Positions 1 to 12,132 of a stretch of 64,000 nucleotides of DNA are shown here, piece after piece. The stretch spans positions 476,501-540,500 of the forward strand of contig CAJZBQ010000034.1 of assembly GCA_914767885.1 (NCBI GenBank). Direction: 5' to 3'. This stretch comes from Blepharisma stoltei. Taxonomy: Eukaryota > Ciliophora > Heterotrichea > Heterotrichida > Blepharismidae. A program made the position numbers and the translations under genes. Under the pieces are notes generated by a model. It saw only the letters and a program-made list of their open reading frames with translations, made no database searches and was not told the origin of the DNA. Within the stretch, counting starts at the first letter, position 1. Every line of letters begins with the position of its first letter.

Positions 1-3000
1 CGAAGGCAGACATAGGCCAAATTTTCCAGCTTGAGGAATCCGTAAGGAGGCTAGTTTTCATGCAACAAGGTCTCGTGGCAGAGCTGAAGGAAGAAAAGAG
101 CGCAATCAGAAAATTGGAAGAGGACATGGAAAGTACAAAGCCAGATTTGATATTGGCACTGGAATTGAAGTGTAGAGAATACCAACAAGAGGTGGCGCGA
201 CTTCAGCAAGGCTTCAGGGGCCTGGAAAAAAAAACTTACTTCCCCTCCCCATCCTTGATCGAATGGCTCGCCATCGTTCGATCAAGGATGGGGGTTAAAA
301 AAAAAATTATATATAAAATAAAAAATATATGTTTTTTTTATATATTTTTAAATAAGAGGGTTAAGAGTATTTAATAATTATTTTTACTGCAAAAAATTGA
401 ATTAATTTCATAAAAATACCAATTTTTAATATTTTGATTTATTAGTTACCCCTTTAAATTGTATAAATTTTAATTTGTTCCTTATTGAATTAAAAATTTT
501 AAATTGTAAAAAGAATCTCTATTTTTAGATTATTGAGTTTTTAAGCCTAGGTTGATGACTAAATCACTTCGGATGGTTAATTTCGTAGCTTCTTGTCGTC
601 TCAAAGCCTCTGAAAACAACTTCATTAGGCACATCTTCCCAAGCTTTTGATATCTAATATATTTTTTATAGATATAAAAATTTGCATGGTATGAAAAATC
701 GTTCGATCAAGGATTAGGGTTAATTTCCCCAAATTTTAGAAATTTTTTACAGTCAATCGTTCGATCAAGGATGGGGGACTTAAGAAAATGAAGGAAAAAA
801 GAAAGAATAAGGAGAAGCTGCATGATGAAATACTAAAGAAGAACCTCATGGATATTATGACTCAGGGCAAAAAAATAATAGACCTAGAGAGGCAACAGCA
901 TGACCTGCATTATAAAAAAGTTCTAAAATACTTCAAAAATGTCAACAGCTTGGCCGAAAATATGCCTCAAGATAAGAAGGCTGCGAAGTTGACTTGATCT
1001 GGATTTGATGAGCTCATTGACGCGGATCTTAGAAAGTTCAAGAAGGACACCTATGAACAAATCATAAGACAGACTGAAGAATTAAAAGCGGAATTAATTC
1101 AAAACGTGGAGAAAACACTTGAAGACACAATAAAGACGAATGTTCAGAAGTTGAGAAAAAAACTGAAAGGGAGCCTTGGAAATGATCTTTTAAACCTCCA
1201 AGACAGGATTGCAACCTTGAAGGCAGTAGCGGGCCTTATGAGAGAAGCAGATATAGCAAAAGTTGGTGCTGAAAAGGAGATCGAGGAGAGATCAAATAAA
1301 TGCGAGAGATACCTAGAAGAAATGATGGAAAGTCTAACGAGGAAGAATGAGAAATTGATACAGGATGCACTCCAAAATATAGAAGGGAGTGAAAACCTTC
1401 AGCTAGGTATTATTCAAACTATGAACAGCTTCGTGAAACTTATTCAGTCTCTACAAGACCTTTTGAAGCATGGGTCGTCCTCATCCTCCTCGAATCAGAT
1501 TGAAGACCATTCCCCTGAGGAGGAGTTATTGTGGAGGAAAAGGCTAAAGCAGATTACCCTAACTCCCCCCATTCTTGATCGAACGATTGACTGTAAAAAT
1601 TCCCTAAAAATTGGGAAAATTAGCCCCCATCCTTGATCGAACGATTTTCATATCATGACAATTTTTATATATATAAAAATATATTAGTTATCAAAAGCTT
1701 GGGAGATGTGCCTAATGAAGTTGTTTTCAGAGGCTTTGAGACGACAGGAAGCTACGGAATCACCCATCTGAAGTGCTTTAATCATCAACCTGGGCTTAAA
1801 AACTCGATAATCTAAAAAAATAGAGATTCTTTAAAATTTAAATTTATACGTTTAAAGGGGTAACTAAAAATTCAAAATATTAAAAAATTGGTATTTTATG
1901 AAATGAAATAATTCAATTTTTGCAGTAAAAAAATGATTAAATACTCTTAACCCTCTTATTTAGAAGTATATATAATAAACATATATTTTTTTAACCCCCA
2001 TCCCCGATCGAACGATAGCGAGCCGCTCGATCAAGGATGGGGGAGTAAGACAATTTCGGAAGCGGGTATGGGGAGCTTATCGCATTTATCCGACATGGGC
2101 TAGAAAGGGTTTGGAGAGCCTTTGCCAAATTGAATTGTATGACCCCATGAATAAGGATAAGGACAGAGATAAGAAACTCCTAGACGATGACCTCTACAAG
2201 GACTTTATATCGATGAGGGAGAAAGGTCAAAATCGTTACTCGGAGTTCTACAGTGGGAAAACCGTAGAGATCCCTCTCCATGAAGATAGATCTGACCCGG
2301 AGACTCTGGAATTCGCACTGAGTCTAATTGTAAATTTCCCTATTCTAGAAAGGGTAACGGGGGAGACAATCCGTTCAGCAATGAAGAACCTAGGTCTTCT
2401 AGTTGAGTTTACCTCTAATTTTCCTATGAGGATCTCCTATATAGCATACGCGAGAAATAAGGAGGACTTACTTACTTATACATTAATAGGCAGGTGCCGT
2501 ATTGCTAACGCAGTCACCAAGGACCAATATTAGGGTTCACCTTTGCGGTATAGTCTCAACTGGCCATAGAGACCAGCCAAGGAGACATACAACTCCTCCT
2601 TCCCCCGAAAACCCGCGGCTTAAGTGTTGAGTGGGCGGGCTATGGATTTCTGCGGCTGCTGCTTGAGTTGACGAGAGAGTTGGCTTTCCGAAATTCCAAA
2701 AAATGGATTTTCTGGTCACCTTTCGGCAAAAAGGGAAATTCCAAGTCCTGGGACGTAACGCCCAGTTTCACGCTAGGTAGTTGCCCGAATGGTCTAGGCA
2801 TTGCCTGCAGACTCTGCTGGGCTTACCCTTTCCAAACCTGGACTTCCTTTCCTCTCGAGGAGAAAATCCATTCTGGTCGTTGAGCATGGTCAGGCTCTGC
2901 TCTGCAGAATTGCTTACCTTGGTATTGTTGCTCATTTCCTGAATGGCAAAACCTTGCCGGATATAATTAAAATATGAGTCGAGTATGTATGGCTGAGAGG

Positions 3001-3314
3001 CCATACCCAGACGAAGACGCCATATTTTAATTATGAGAAATAAGGAGGACAGTTTCACTAGAGAATTACTCAGACGCCTTTCACTTGAGGGGGTCCGGAT
3101 TCAGGAAAAGAGAAGTAGGGCCTACAGTGGAGACAGAAGAGTGTGGACAATCCAAAACCGTCCAAACATCGAGGATGCAGGGAAGATCTTTCTTATCGAC
3201 GGCTCAGTCCTGAACTTGGCCACAGAGGAAGGCATTCAGGAGGTTGCCAATAAACAGCCTAACAAAGAGCTGGAGACAAGTGCCTATATGGTATCACAGA
3301 GAGCTTTACTGTAA
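1..3314 (+). CDS. Coiled-coil protein of unknown function, 5'-partial, interrupted by two MITEs and one SINE-like insert
   Basis: The reading frame is open from base 3 and the start lies upstream of the window. After removing 237-780, 1560-2045 and 2468-3050, one protein of about 565 residues reads to TAA at 3312-3314. It is a long charged coiled coil (bases 60-1480), a Ser-rich linker, then a compact mixed domain (bases 2050-3300). One in-frame TGA (about 995) is Trp. The second and third inserts come out in frame; the first junction needs one A fewer in an A-run near 226-234. Base composition is less AT-rich than in neighbouring genes. I recognise no family. A coiled coil followed by a small basic domain resembles retrotransposon ORF1 proteins in outline only, so it could be germline-limited. 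Seen: frames, coiled coil, insert boundaries. Inferred: single gene. Confidence 0.6.
237..780 (-). mobile_element. IES, MITE family A copy 1
   Basis: A 544-bp AT-rich segment between TTA repeats at 236-238 and 780-782. Both ends carry the family-A inverted repeat CCCCATCCTTGATCGAACGA; the left end also has a snap-back copy (about 245-293). Internally it is the reverse complement of the copy at 1560-2045, including the stretch around 560-650, so the two copies sit in opposite orientation. It interrupts the coiled-coil gene. Confidence 0.85.
1560..2045 (+). mobile_element. IES, MITE family A copy 2
   Basis: A 486-bp segment between TAA repeats at 1560-1562 and 2046-2048. Terminal repeats match family A (CATTCTTGATCGAACGATT at the left, a snap-back pair at 1994-2043 on the right). 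Excision at the TA joins codons ...CAG ATT ACC CTA AGA CAA TTT..., in frame with the downstream domain, which is strong evidence for precise removal. Similarity to copy 1 runs the full length and looks recent. Confidence 0.9.
2468..3050 (+). mobile_element. SINE-like retroelement with 16-bp target duplication (element 1)
   Basis: A GC-rich non-coding insert flanked by perfect 16-bp repeats GAGAAATAAGGAGGAC at 2452-2467 and 3035-3050. Removing the insert plus one repeat keeps the frame of the host protein. The body from about 2690 to 3030 aligns with the insert in HSP70 (10016-10566), including the 3' hairpin (about 2975-3015) and the tail CAGACGAAGACGCCATATTT. The target repeat contains TA, so TA-TA excision also restores the gene. 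No ORF of note inside. Confidence 0.85.
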
Positions 3315-4644
3315 TCTTAATTGACTTTAATAATAGTTTTAATCCTTACGGCTTAACTTCTTTAGATGCAATAATACATATCGCTTCCTTCAAAATCCCT
3401 ATGGGGGAGGATTGCTTGATAATCAACATATATATCATTTATACCTTAAAATTCATACTTTACTCAAATTTGAGCCATAGTATGCGTAGGGTTATAAATA
3501 GTTATAATTTATTATAGAAGTCTCGGTAAATAAGTGTAATGAGTGGACATTTTAAATGCTATTATTTAATCAAAAAAATAGCAACGCTTGTGAGACAACA
3601 GTAACTGTAGCATTACTACAATTAAAGAAATAAGCATCTTCAATAATGTTTAAAACAGTTTCTAATGGATTTCCTAATTTGTTAGTGATGAATTGATTTT
3701 CTTAATGCAAAATTATTAAATTGCTTTTATATAAGAAGTTTAATAAAAGCCAATTTTATTAATGCTCATTAAGCGAAAATGGGGCATTTTGCAAAGCCCC
3801 TCAAAGCCTAACTTCTCTTGAATGTCCCTTTGTAATATTAGTTTATAACATTAATACTTTGGAATGATAAAGATAAACCTTCTAGTTATATATAAAGTCT
3901 CATTTTACAGGCGCGCTTATATTAATAAGAAAATTACTTTCTGCATTTATAGGAACGTTCGGAATATTTGCAGTAAATTGTTTATGATAGTCTTTATCAC
4001 TTAGTTTTGTTATAATATTTCATAGTAAAGCTGCTTGAATCATTCTAAACTCATCGCACTAGAATTTTTCTAGTTGGCATAATATTTTATTGTAAATAAT
4101 TTTTAAGTTTTAACATTTTCTTACTAATCGCATTAATTGCCACTGAATTAATGAAGATCATGCTCCAAACTTGAATAAAGAAAAAAAAACTGGAATTCAT
4201 TTTGATGCCAGACTAGAAATTATTATAAAATTGATGATGAATATAATTTTGAAGCTGTGATTGAAAATAAATATCAGAAAACCGAAAATTATTAGATCAG
4301 ATTTTCAAAGCTTAATTGCTGCAGCATGTAGTCTTGGGATTACAAAGAAGCTGCCAATTAAGCACTATTTAATTTTAGATTATCTGACTGATAATAGAAT
4401 AGCTCAGAAATTTGACTTTTTTTTCCATACTGAAGGGAGAAGCAGGGTAGCAATAATCCATGAATATAAAGAAATCAATAACGAAAATTAAATGTATGCC
4501 AATAGATATTTAAGGATAGCATTGAATCAAAATGATAAATCTGATTGAGAGGCAATCGATTACGATAATTAGGCATTTAAGGTCAAAATCACACTATTAC
4601 CTCTAAACGACCAGCTCTCCGGGGAAAATTCTAAAAGCGAATTT
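3315..4644. other. AT-rich spacer without a supported gene
   Basis: About 1.3 kb with no convincing gene. A 76-codon open stretch at 4261-4491 has no upstream continuation and matches no family I know; it may be pseudogene debris, given the decayed receptor copy that follows. Confidence 0.5.
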
Positions 4645-5400
4645 TTAACCTGCTCAATCAGTATCAAAAGCTTTCTGCATATTATATTTGCTATGTTGAA
4701 TGCTGTTCTTTTAACTCACTCTGAGATTGCCTATGATGCATGCTATATAATAATTATAGCAATTTTTGGGATTTTCACTTTGTTTAGGAAACCGTGTAAT
4801 TACGAAAAGGCTTCCATTTGGTGGTGTCTGTTTTTGGATTTGTTGTGAAATTGCTCAATTTAATGCAAATGCTGCTTAATCTCTTATCGGAATAGGTAGG
4901 CTTTTATTAGGGATTATAGGAATGATATTGAAATTTTCCATTTCTTTTGGAGTCTCCAAAAGGGCAAGACATTTTTAGCCTCTTTAAATTTCAATTGTCC
5001 AAAAGATCACCTTTCAAACTGGAGTGCTTCGTTCACTCCACCCTCCTCCGTGAGTGAAAAATAAATTTATTCGTTCACAAAGGGGGTTAAAGAATTTTGA
5101 TATATATATTTTTTTTATGGTAATTTTTTTTCAGATTTTAAAAATCATATAGAAACCAAAATTAATTTAAATGTGTAAAATTTATGATATTTCATTATAG
5201 TAATTATCACTTGTTTATATATCAGAATAATTTTTAAAAAAAAATATATTAATTTTTTTCACTCTCAAAATGTAAAAAAAATATGATTTTTTCCAATGGT
5301 TTGTTTACTCATGGAGGGATAGGAGTCAGAACTTTAATTCACTTATCAAAATTATGATAAAAAAGTGAATTTTTCAGTGAAGAAGATTTTAATTAATTCA
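4645..5400 (+). pseudogene. Decayed 3' copy of the neighbouring ANF-type receptor gene
   Basis: Bases 4645-5032 align with about 8990-9400 of the receptor gene downstream: the AGTATCAAAAGCTTTCTGCA region, the Trp/Leu-rich membrane segments, and TCTCCAAAAGGGCAAGACAT against TCCGAAAGGGCAAGATAT. Frameshifts and TAA stops break the frame. The homology seems to resume after the MITE at 5033-5325 and fades near 5400. It is therefore a partial, dead duplicate lying tandem to its parent. Only the C-terminal membrane region is recognisable. Confidence 0.7.
5033..5325. mobile_element. MITE family B inside the receptor pseudogene, TCA flanks
   Basis: Terminal repeats ACTCCACCCTCCTCCGTGAG on the left and the diverged complement GGAGGGATAGGAGT on the right, with subterminal GTGAGTGAA-type motifs. 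Flanking trinucleotides are TCA at 5033-5035 and 5326-5328, so there is no TA at this boundary. About 293 bp and AT-rich. Confidence 0.65.
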
Positions 5401-6010
5401 TAAAATAATTTTTGAATTTTCTAATTTTTTAAAATCTGTTATAATTGTATTTTATAGTAAATTTATAATTGTTGCTTTAAGAAATTTAATAGTTGAAATA
5501 TTGAGATTGTCGCTTTAAAATAATAAATATTATATCAGTGCTTTAATATACTTATGACTAAACGCATTAGCTAGACCATTATAATAAATTATAATAAGGC
5601 AATTAATTTCATTGCTTCTCAGAACATCATGATTAACTGAGTAACATAATTATTTTTGGAATGCTAAAAGAAAATCGAATTCATATAAATTAAAGTTTGT
5701 AAAATTTTTTTATATTGAAAATACTTAAGTTTCTTTTTATAGCAAGAAGATTGATAAATTTTCTTAAGTCTATCATATAATAAAACTTAATTTAAATTCC
5801 TTATTTAATATTAAATATTGAAATTTTTACATATATGTTTTGCAACCTAATGATAGACCAGAATTTGTTAGATAATTTTCTTTAGTAATAATAAAACATT
5901 CAAAATTGATGCTTTCCGAAAGATAAAGCAGAGGCTTAAAACTAGCAATCAATAGTGCATAATACCTTCTATATTGTTCGGAAAGTTTCTGTTATTTAAA
6001 GGGTGAATAA
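5401..6010. other. AT-rich upstream spacer of the receptor gene
   Basis: About 600 bp, very AT-rich, no supported ORF or repeat. It holds the presumed promoter and 5' UTR of the receptor gene; I see no distinct motif. Confidence 0.4.
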
Positions 6011-9000
6011 ATGTACAAGCTTAATAAAATTAAAATGCTAGGGAAATTCATTAAATTTTGGCTTCTGCTCCTTTATGGAATAGTATCGGGCCAATATCTC
6101 AATGTTCCAATTCTATATAGTCAATATACACCAAAGCCTGCAGTAGATATGATATGGAAAGAATTTAATTGTCCAGACATCAGTTATCCATGATGCTATG
6201 GGAATCCTTATGCATTTTTCATGCCTTTTGAAATAAATGACGTAAAAGATTTTGAAGAATTCATATCAAACCAAGATATTATTTTTATTTTAGACATCAC
6301 TCTTTCGTCAGTAATAAGCTCCTACATCAGTTCGAATACAGAAATCTATCAATTTATCCATCTCGTTCTCGACTATACTCCCTCTACTATTCCAGCATTA
6401 ACTTATTTTTCAACTAATTATATCACTGGGTTCCGAGATTCAGCCATTTCTCTAGTAAAATATTTTGGCTTACAAAAAGTTGCTGTACTTTTGAGTCAGG
6501 GAAACTCAGAAATGGATTTTCGAGTAGCCTCTGATATTGAGGTAGTTTTTCAAGCTATTCTTCCAGCTGAACTTTCTTATGAAACCATTTATATCATTGT
6601 ATCTAAACAGATTAAGCCACTTGGCATAAAAACAATTATTATTGCAACTGATGAGTATCTTTCTAAGCTAATCCAGCAAGCCATTTTAGAAGCTGAGATG
6701 GATAAGAATGAGTATGTCTATGTTTTCATCCATCAAAGTGCTTATACTGCTTATCTTGAAGGAGCATTTTTAATCGAAGATTATGGATGGATATCTAAAG
6801 GCTATGTGAATTATGCAGCTGATTTAATTAATATCGCAGCTAGTTTTCCAATCAGACTTTTGTATTCATATCCTATTACAGGGTCGTATTCATTATATAC
6901 ATATTACAGAGTTTTGATCAGTAATATTAATCTTTATAGATTCTATTTTTTCAATATACAAGATAGTGAAGCAATTTTGTTAGGAAATATCGATAATAGG
7001 GTTGTTAACCCATATGGTCCAATTACATTCAGAGGAGGTGTGATTCCTGATAATTCAAAGATTAAACTCCCAATAAGTATTTCAGGTGGATATGCTAATC
7101 CAGATGGATCTAAATATTTCTTTAATGCAGAATGTCAATATGGGTCAGTAAGTGCTGTAAATGCTATTAATACAGAATTTAATATTCTTGAGAATTTTGA
7201 TCTTATTATATACAATATAACAGATTGTGGGGCTTCTTATTTTGATGGTAGTTATGCAAGTAAATGTTTTAGTAAGCATAGAAATGATTTGGGCTATTTT
7301 CATGTCCCTTCTCAACAAATTTCTATGATTGACGGTACTATGACTGTTTTTAAAGCTTTAAATATTTCAGTCCCTGTATTAGGTGTCCAAGCTTCAGCAT
7401 CATTAAACAGTGATTATTTCCCTCAATATACAAGTGTGTCATTTTCCAACACTTATTCAGCAAGTGCCATCGTATTTCTTCTGGCTTCATATCGAATTAA
7501 AAGAGTTTCGCTACTTTATCTTGACAATTCTTCAGGAAAAAATTTTAAAAATATTTTTGTAAGCCAAGCAGAAGCGTATAAAATTGAAATTTTAAATAAA
7601 AATCAAGCAATTCCAAGTGATTATAATGGGACTGATAAATCCATGCTCCGAGAGATCGTTGATATAAAATCGAGATATGTTGTGATAGAGGTAACTAATA
7701 CAGAAGTGTTTTCAGTAATAAATGGGTTCTATGAATTAGGAATGAGAAAAGGAGACCTTTACTTAATTTTTACAGGAGGCTTTAGTGTATCAAACTCCGA
7801 TATCGTTGAAAGTGAGCATACACAACTATTAGAAATTGCAGATGGATCTCTTTATATAAGATTTTTGTCATTCTATGGCTCATATGGAAAACAAATTTAT
7901 TCAAAATTTGAGCAAGAGTATGGGCTCGTAAATGATTACATGTGTCTATTTTATGATGCAACTTATTTAGGAGCTTATGCAATAGATTCAATGATAAGCA
8001 GGGGATTTAATTTAAATAGCTCAGGGATTGAAGAATGGATAAGAAAAGTTCAGTTTAGAGGGTGCTCTGGAAATGTCCAAATAAGCAAAAGTGGAAACGA
8101 CAGGTCTACTATAAAGGTAGGGGTTTATAATCTGAAATTAAATAATGCCAGCTGAGATATCACATTAAGTGGAGTTTATGACCCTACAAAAGCGATAGTT
8201 TTAGAAGCTTTAGCTGATATTTCATGATATACTGAAAACAATGGGGTTCTTCCAAGTGAGATTATTGGGGATGATTTATCTTGCCCATTTAAGTCTGATG
8301 AAGTAAGGTCATTCCCATATGGATACTTAATTATCGTTATCATTGGAGTTCCTTTTCTCATTTTTGACATCTATTTTCTCTATAAAAATTTCGGAAGAAA
8401 ATTTTCCCAGCTTCAATGTAAAACTGAAGAAAATATACTAGACACTTTGCAATATTTTATAATGTTAATTGAATGCTTGCAATACATAGCTATTGGTCCT
8501 GATTTTAAAGATCTATTTCCTGAGTCTTTTAATAGAATCACTAAAATTTCAACACTAGATCTACGGGGCTGGAATCCAAAATATGAATTCAAAATTTGGT
8601 ACCAAATAACCTTAATGGAGTCTTTTTTAGGCCTTTGGCTTGTTTTCTTGGTTTTAAGTATTTTTGAGTTCTGGAGAAGATGAAAAATATCGTTAATCAT
8701 CATAGTCAGTGAAATTGGAAAAATCTGCCTTCCTATTATAGGAGATATTTTATTTTTGCCTATGATTTGGTTTTTATTGCTGACTTTTCAATGCACAGAA
8801 AGTATCGGCGATAAGTTTACAGAGAGTTTTCATAATCAAGACTGCACTGTTTTTTGCTGAAAAGATGACCATGCGAAATATGTAGTTGGGTCAATTTTTT
8901 CAATTTTGGTTTATTTACCTACAAGCTTATATTATAGACCTGATTTAAAAGATAATATTGGAGATATGGTTTTTCACTTTAAAGAGCATCCTTGTAATTC

Positions 9001-9496
9001 AACTATCAAAAGCTTTATGCAGATTCTTTTAGTAATTCTTAATGTTGCATTGCTGCCTTACTCTGATACTGCTCATGCGGTCTGCTTTATTTTTATTATT
9101 GGAGTTTTTGGGGTGTTTACATTATATAGAAAGCCTTATAGCTATGATAGAGCTTCTCTATGGTATAGCTTATTTATTTTTAGTTGTGCTTGGCTTTGAA
9201 TTTGCTGTGAGTTTGCAAGAATTAATGTGGTTTTTGGGGAATGCATTTTGGCGGTTGGCTGGCTTTTGCTAATTGCTATTGGAGTTATTTACCAAAAACG
9301 AAAACTTCCTTCATTTTTGGAGACTCCGAAAGGGCAAGATATTTTGAGTCTTTTTAAGTTTCAGTTATCTAAACTATCACCTTCAGAAGCTGGAATTCGG
9401 TCTTCAGCAGTTTATATTTATGTGGACAATAGTAGTGAAGATATTGGGAAGAGTGATATTTATAGTGAAAATTCTTCTTTAAGATTTTTGCGTTAA
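6011..9496 (+). CDS. ANF/periplasmic-binding-type receptor-like multi-pass membrane protein
   Basis: One uninterrupted frame of 1161 residues when TGA is read as Trp (about 6191, 8153, 8225, 8681, 8858 and 9197). The N-terminus has a hydrophobic signal segment (about residues 13-27). Two type-I periplasmic-binding (ANF-receptor) like regions follow, roughly residues 30-330 and 345-710; the second shows the typical pattern VLGVQASASL, then YPQYTSVSFSNTYSA, then RIKRVSLLYLD. The last 370 residues hold about seven or eight membrane segments and a short polar tail. This architecture suggests a surface receptor for a small ligand, similar in layout to class C receptors, but the membrane part does not obviously match a known GPCR family. 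No introns or IESs. A decayed copy lies upstream. Confidence 0.8.
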
Positions 9497-9560
9497 TTTA
9501 AAGTATGATTATAAATTTAAAATGATTAAGAGTTATCATTTAACAGATTATAAATTTAAA

Positions 9561-12085
9561 TTAGTCGACTTCTTCAACATTTGGCCCTCCGCCAGCTGTT
9601 TGCCCTCCAGGGAAACCTCCTGGCATACCTCCAGGCACTCCACTAGGCATTCCACCAGGACTTTCACCAGGACTTTCACCAGTAGTTCCGCCTTGTTGGT
9701 AAATTTTTGCCATAATAGGATTACTCACCCTTTCCAATTCTTTTTGTTTTTCTTCATACTGATCCACCCTTGCACCCGGATTTTCTTCTACCCACTTCAA
9801 AATTTCTCTGATTTTCCATTCTAAGCTTGACAATTCAGACTGTGGAATTTTTGCCTTGACACTATTATCAGTTGTACTATTCCTCAAATTATATGCAAAT
9901 CCTTCAAGGCTATTTCTGGCTTCAACTCTTTTCCTTTGCTCTTCATCTTGGGACTTATATCTTTCAGACTCGTTTACCATTCTATCAATTTCGTCTTTTG
10001 ATAATCTTCCTTTATAATTAAAATATGGCGTCTTCGTCTGGGCATGGCCTCCCGGCCATGCAGCCTCGACTCATATTTTAATTATATCCGCAAGGTTTTA
10101 CCATTCTAGAGATGGACGGCAATACTAGGTAAGCAATTCTGAATGTGTTCAGAGCCTAGTCCTAGTCTAATCTCAAGGGTGGATTTTTCCTCGTGGGGAA
10201 GGAGGGCACGGGAGTTGGGAAAGGGGAAGCTCAGCAGAGTCCTTTGGACCATCGGGCAACTCCCTAGCGTGAAACTGGGCGTTACGTCCCAGGCTACGTG
10301 CTTTTCCTTTTTGCCGACAGCTGACCAGAAAATCCATTTTTTGGGTTTTCGGAAAAGCAACCCATGTAACAAGCAAGCAGCTCATCCATGAGCCGTCGAA
10401 GTCGGAACACTTTCCTAAGAAGCACCCTGGTGATCAAAGCAGGCCATCCCCAGTGACCTGTGGGCCCGATGTGACGAAGGCGAGTGATAGTACCTGGGTT
10501 GCCACCCCGTAGTGGAGGTTAAACGCTATAAATTCTATAAGATAAGATTAGATAATCTTCCTTTATCATTAGTAATGGTAATTCTTTCAGATTTTCCTGT
10601 ACCTTTATCTATAGCATGGACATTTAAAATGCCGTTAGCATCAATATCAAAGGACACTTCTATTTGTGGGACTCCTCTGGGAGACGGAGGGATGCCTTCA
10701 AGATTAAATTTTCCTAACAAATGGTTGTCATGAGTCATTGACCTTTCTCCTTCATAAACTTGTATACAAACCCCAGGCTGGTTATCAGAGTAAGTAGTGA
10801 AAACTTGTGTCTTTTTGGTAGGAATTGTAGAATTCCTAGGTATCAAGACAGTCATAACACCACCTGCCGTTTCAATCCCAAGTGAAAGCGGAGTTACATC
10901 AAGTAATAAAACATCACGAATCTGACTTGAGCCTTCACCTGTTAAAATTGCTCCTTGGACAGCAGCCCCATAAGCTACAGCTTCATCTGGATTAATAGAT
11001 TTGCAAGGCTCTTTTCCTCCAAAATAATCTTGTATCAGCTGCTGCACCTTCGGAATTCTTGTAGAGCCTCCGACTAAAACTACTTCATTTATCTGATTTT
11101 TCGATAAATTTGCATCATTAAGGACTCTTTCTACAGGATCGAGGCATCCTCTGAAATAATCCATATTTAATTCTTCAAATTTGGCTCGGGTAATAATAGT
11201 ATTGTAATCAATTCCTTCAGACAGTGCATCAATTTCAATACTAGCTTGAGTTGCTGACGATAAAGTCCTTTTTGCTCTTTCACAAGCAGTCCTGAGTCTT
11301 CTTAAAGCTCTATTATTGCCTCTTAAGTCGACGCCTTTTTTCTTTTTAAAGTCATCTACACACCAGTCTACAAGCCTATTGTCGAAATCTTCGCCTCCTA
11401 AGTGAGTATTTCCAGCTGTAGCTTTTACCTCAAAAATCCTTTCTTCTATTGTCAATAATGACACATCAAAAGTGCCTCCTCCCAAGTCAAAAATCAAAAT
11501 ATTCTTTTCTCCTTGGCCTTTTTTATCTAGCCCATACGCAATAGCAGCAGCTGTAGGCTCATTAATAATTCTTTTCACGTCAATCCCTGCAATAATCCCT
11601 GCGTCCTTAGTCGCCTGTCTTTGAGAGTCGTTAAAATAAGCGGGAACTGTAATAACAGCACTTTTCAATGATTTTCCTAAATAAGCTTCAGCGATTTCTT
11701 TCATTTTGGTAAGCACCATGGCTGAGATTTCTTCTGCGTAAAACCTTTTTTCTTCTCCTCTGAATCTTACAACCACTTGGGGCTTGTCGTCAGGACCTCT
11801 GATGACTTTAAATGGCCATAGCTTCATGTCTGACTGCACTATAGGGTCATTATATTTCCGGCCTATTAGTCTTTTGGCATCAAAGACGGTATTTTCTGGG
11901 TTTCTTGCGACTTGGTTTTTAGCTGAGTCACCTATAAGACGGTCTGTATCTGTGAAGGCGACGTAGGAAGGTGTGGTACGGTTGCCTTGGTCGTTTGCGA
12001 TTATTTCAACTCTGTCATTTTGCCAGACACCTACACAACTATAGGTTGTCCCTAAATCAATGCCAATGCATATATCACTTGCCAT
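9561..12085 (-). CDS. HSP70: Cytosolic HSP70 chaperone, split by a SINE-like insert
   Basis: ATP-dependent chaperone. The N-terminus (ATG at 12083-12085) shows [17 protein letters not shown], the ATPase signatures [14 protein letters not shown] and [13 protein letters not shown], then the substrate domain and a Gly/Pro-rich tail ending EEVD, the cytosolic co-chaperone docking motif. The ORF breaks after NDKGRLS; removing 10016-10566 restores [19 protein letters not shown], the usual sequence at this point. The resulting length is 657 residues, normal for the family. No intron. A perfect heat-shock element lies about 50 bp upstream. If the insert were not removed from DNA or RNA, the chaperone would lose its lid domain, so this gene is a good test of excision. 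Confidence 0.95.
10016..10566 (-). mobile_element. SINE-like retroelement in HSP70 with 16-bp target duplication (element 2)
   Basis: A 551-bp GC-rich insert between perfect 16-bp repeats GATAATCTTCCTTTAT at 10000-10015 and 10551-10566. It is the same family as 2468-3050: shared GGATTTTCTGGTCA, GGACGTAACGCCCAGTTTCA, a 3' hairpin and the tail GACGCCATATTTTAATT, here on the minus strand. The repeat contains TA. Removal gives the conserved HSP70 sequence exactly. Confidence 0.92.
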
Positions 12086-12132
12086 TTTTATTTTATCGGA
12101 TGGTTATTGATGATTCGGAATTTATTTTTGAT

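Noticed and set aside
1633-1815. 60-codon ORF inside family-A copy 2
   Set aside because: Copy 1 has a frame-breaking difference in the same region and the ORF uses terminal-repeat sequence; no sign of coding selection.
2537-3058. Short ORFs in GC-rich inserts, both strands
   Set aside because: GC-rich non-coding sequence gives fewer chance stops; frames are not conserved between related elements 1 and 2.
4261-4491. 76-codon ORF
   Set aside because: No family, no start context, and embedded in a region with pseudogene debris; kept only as a note in the spacer entry.
10016-10566. Large spliceosomal intron in HSP70
   Set aside because: Ends are a 16-bp direct repeat with no GT/AG at matching positions, and clear introns here are 15 nt.
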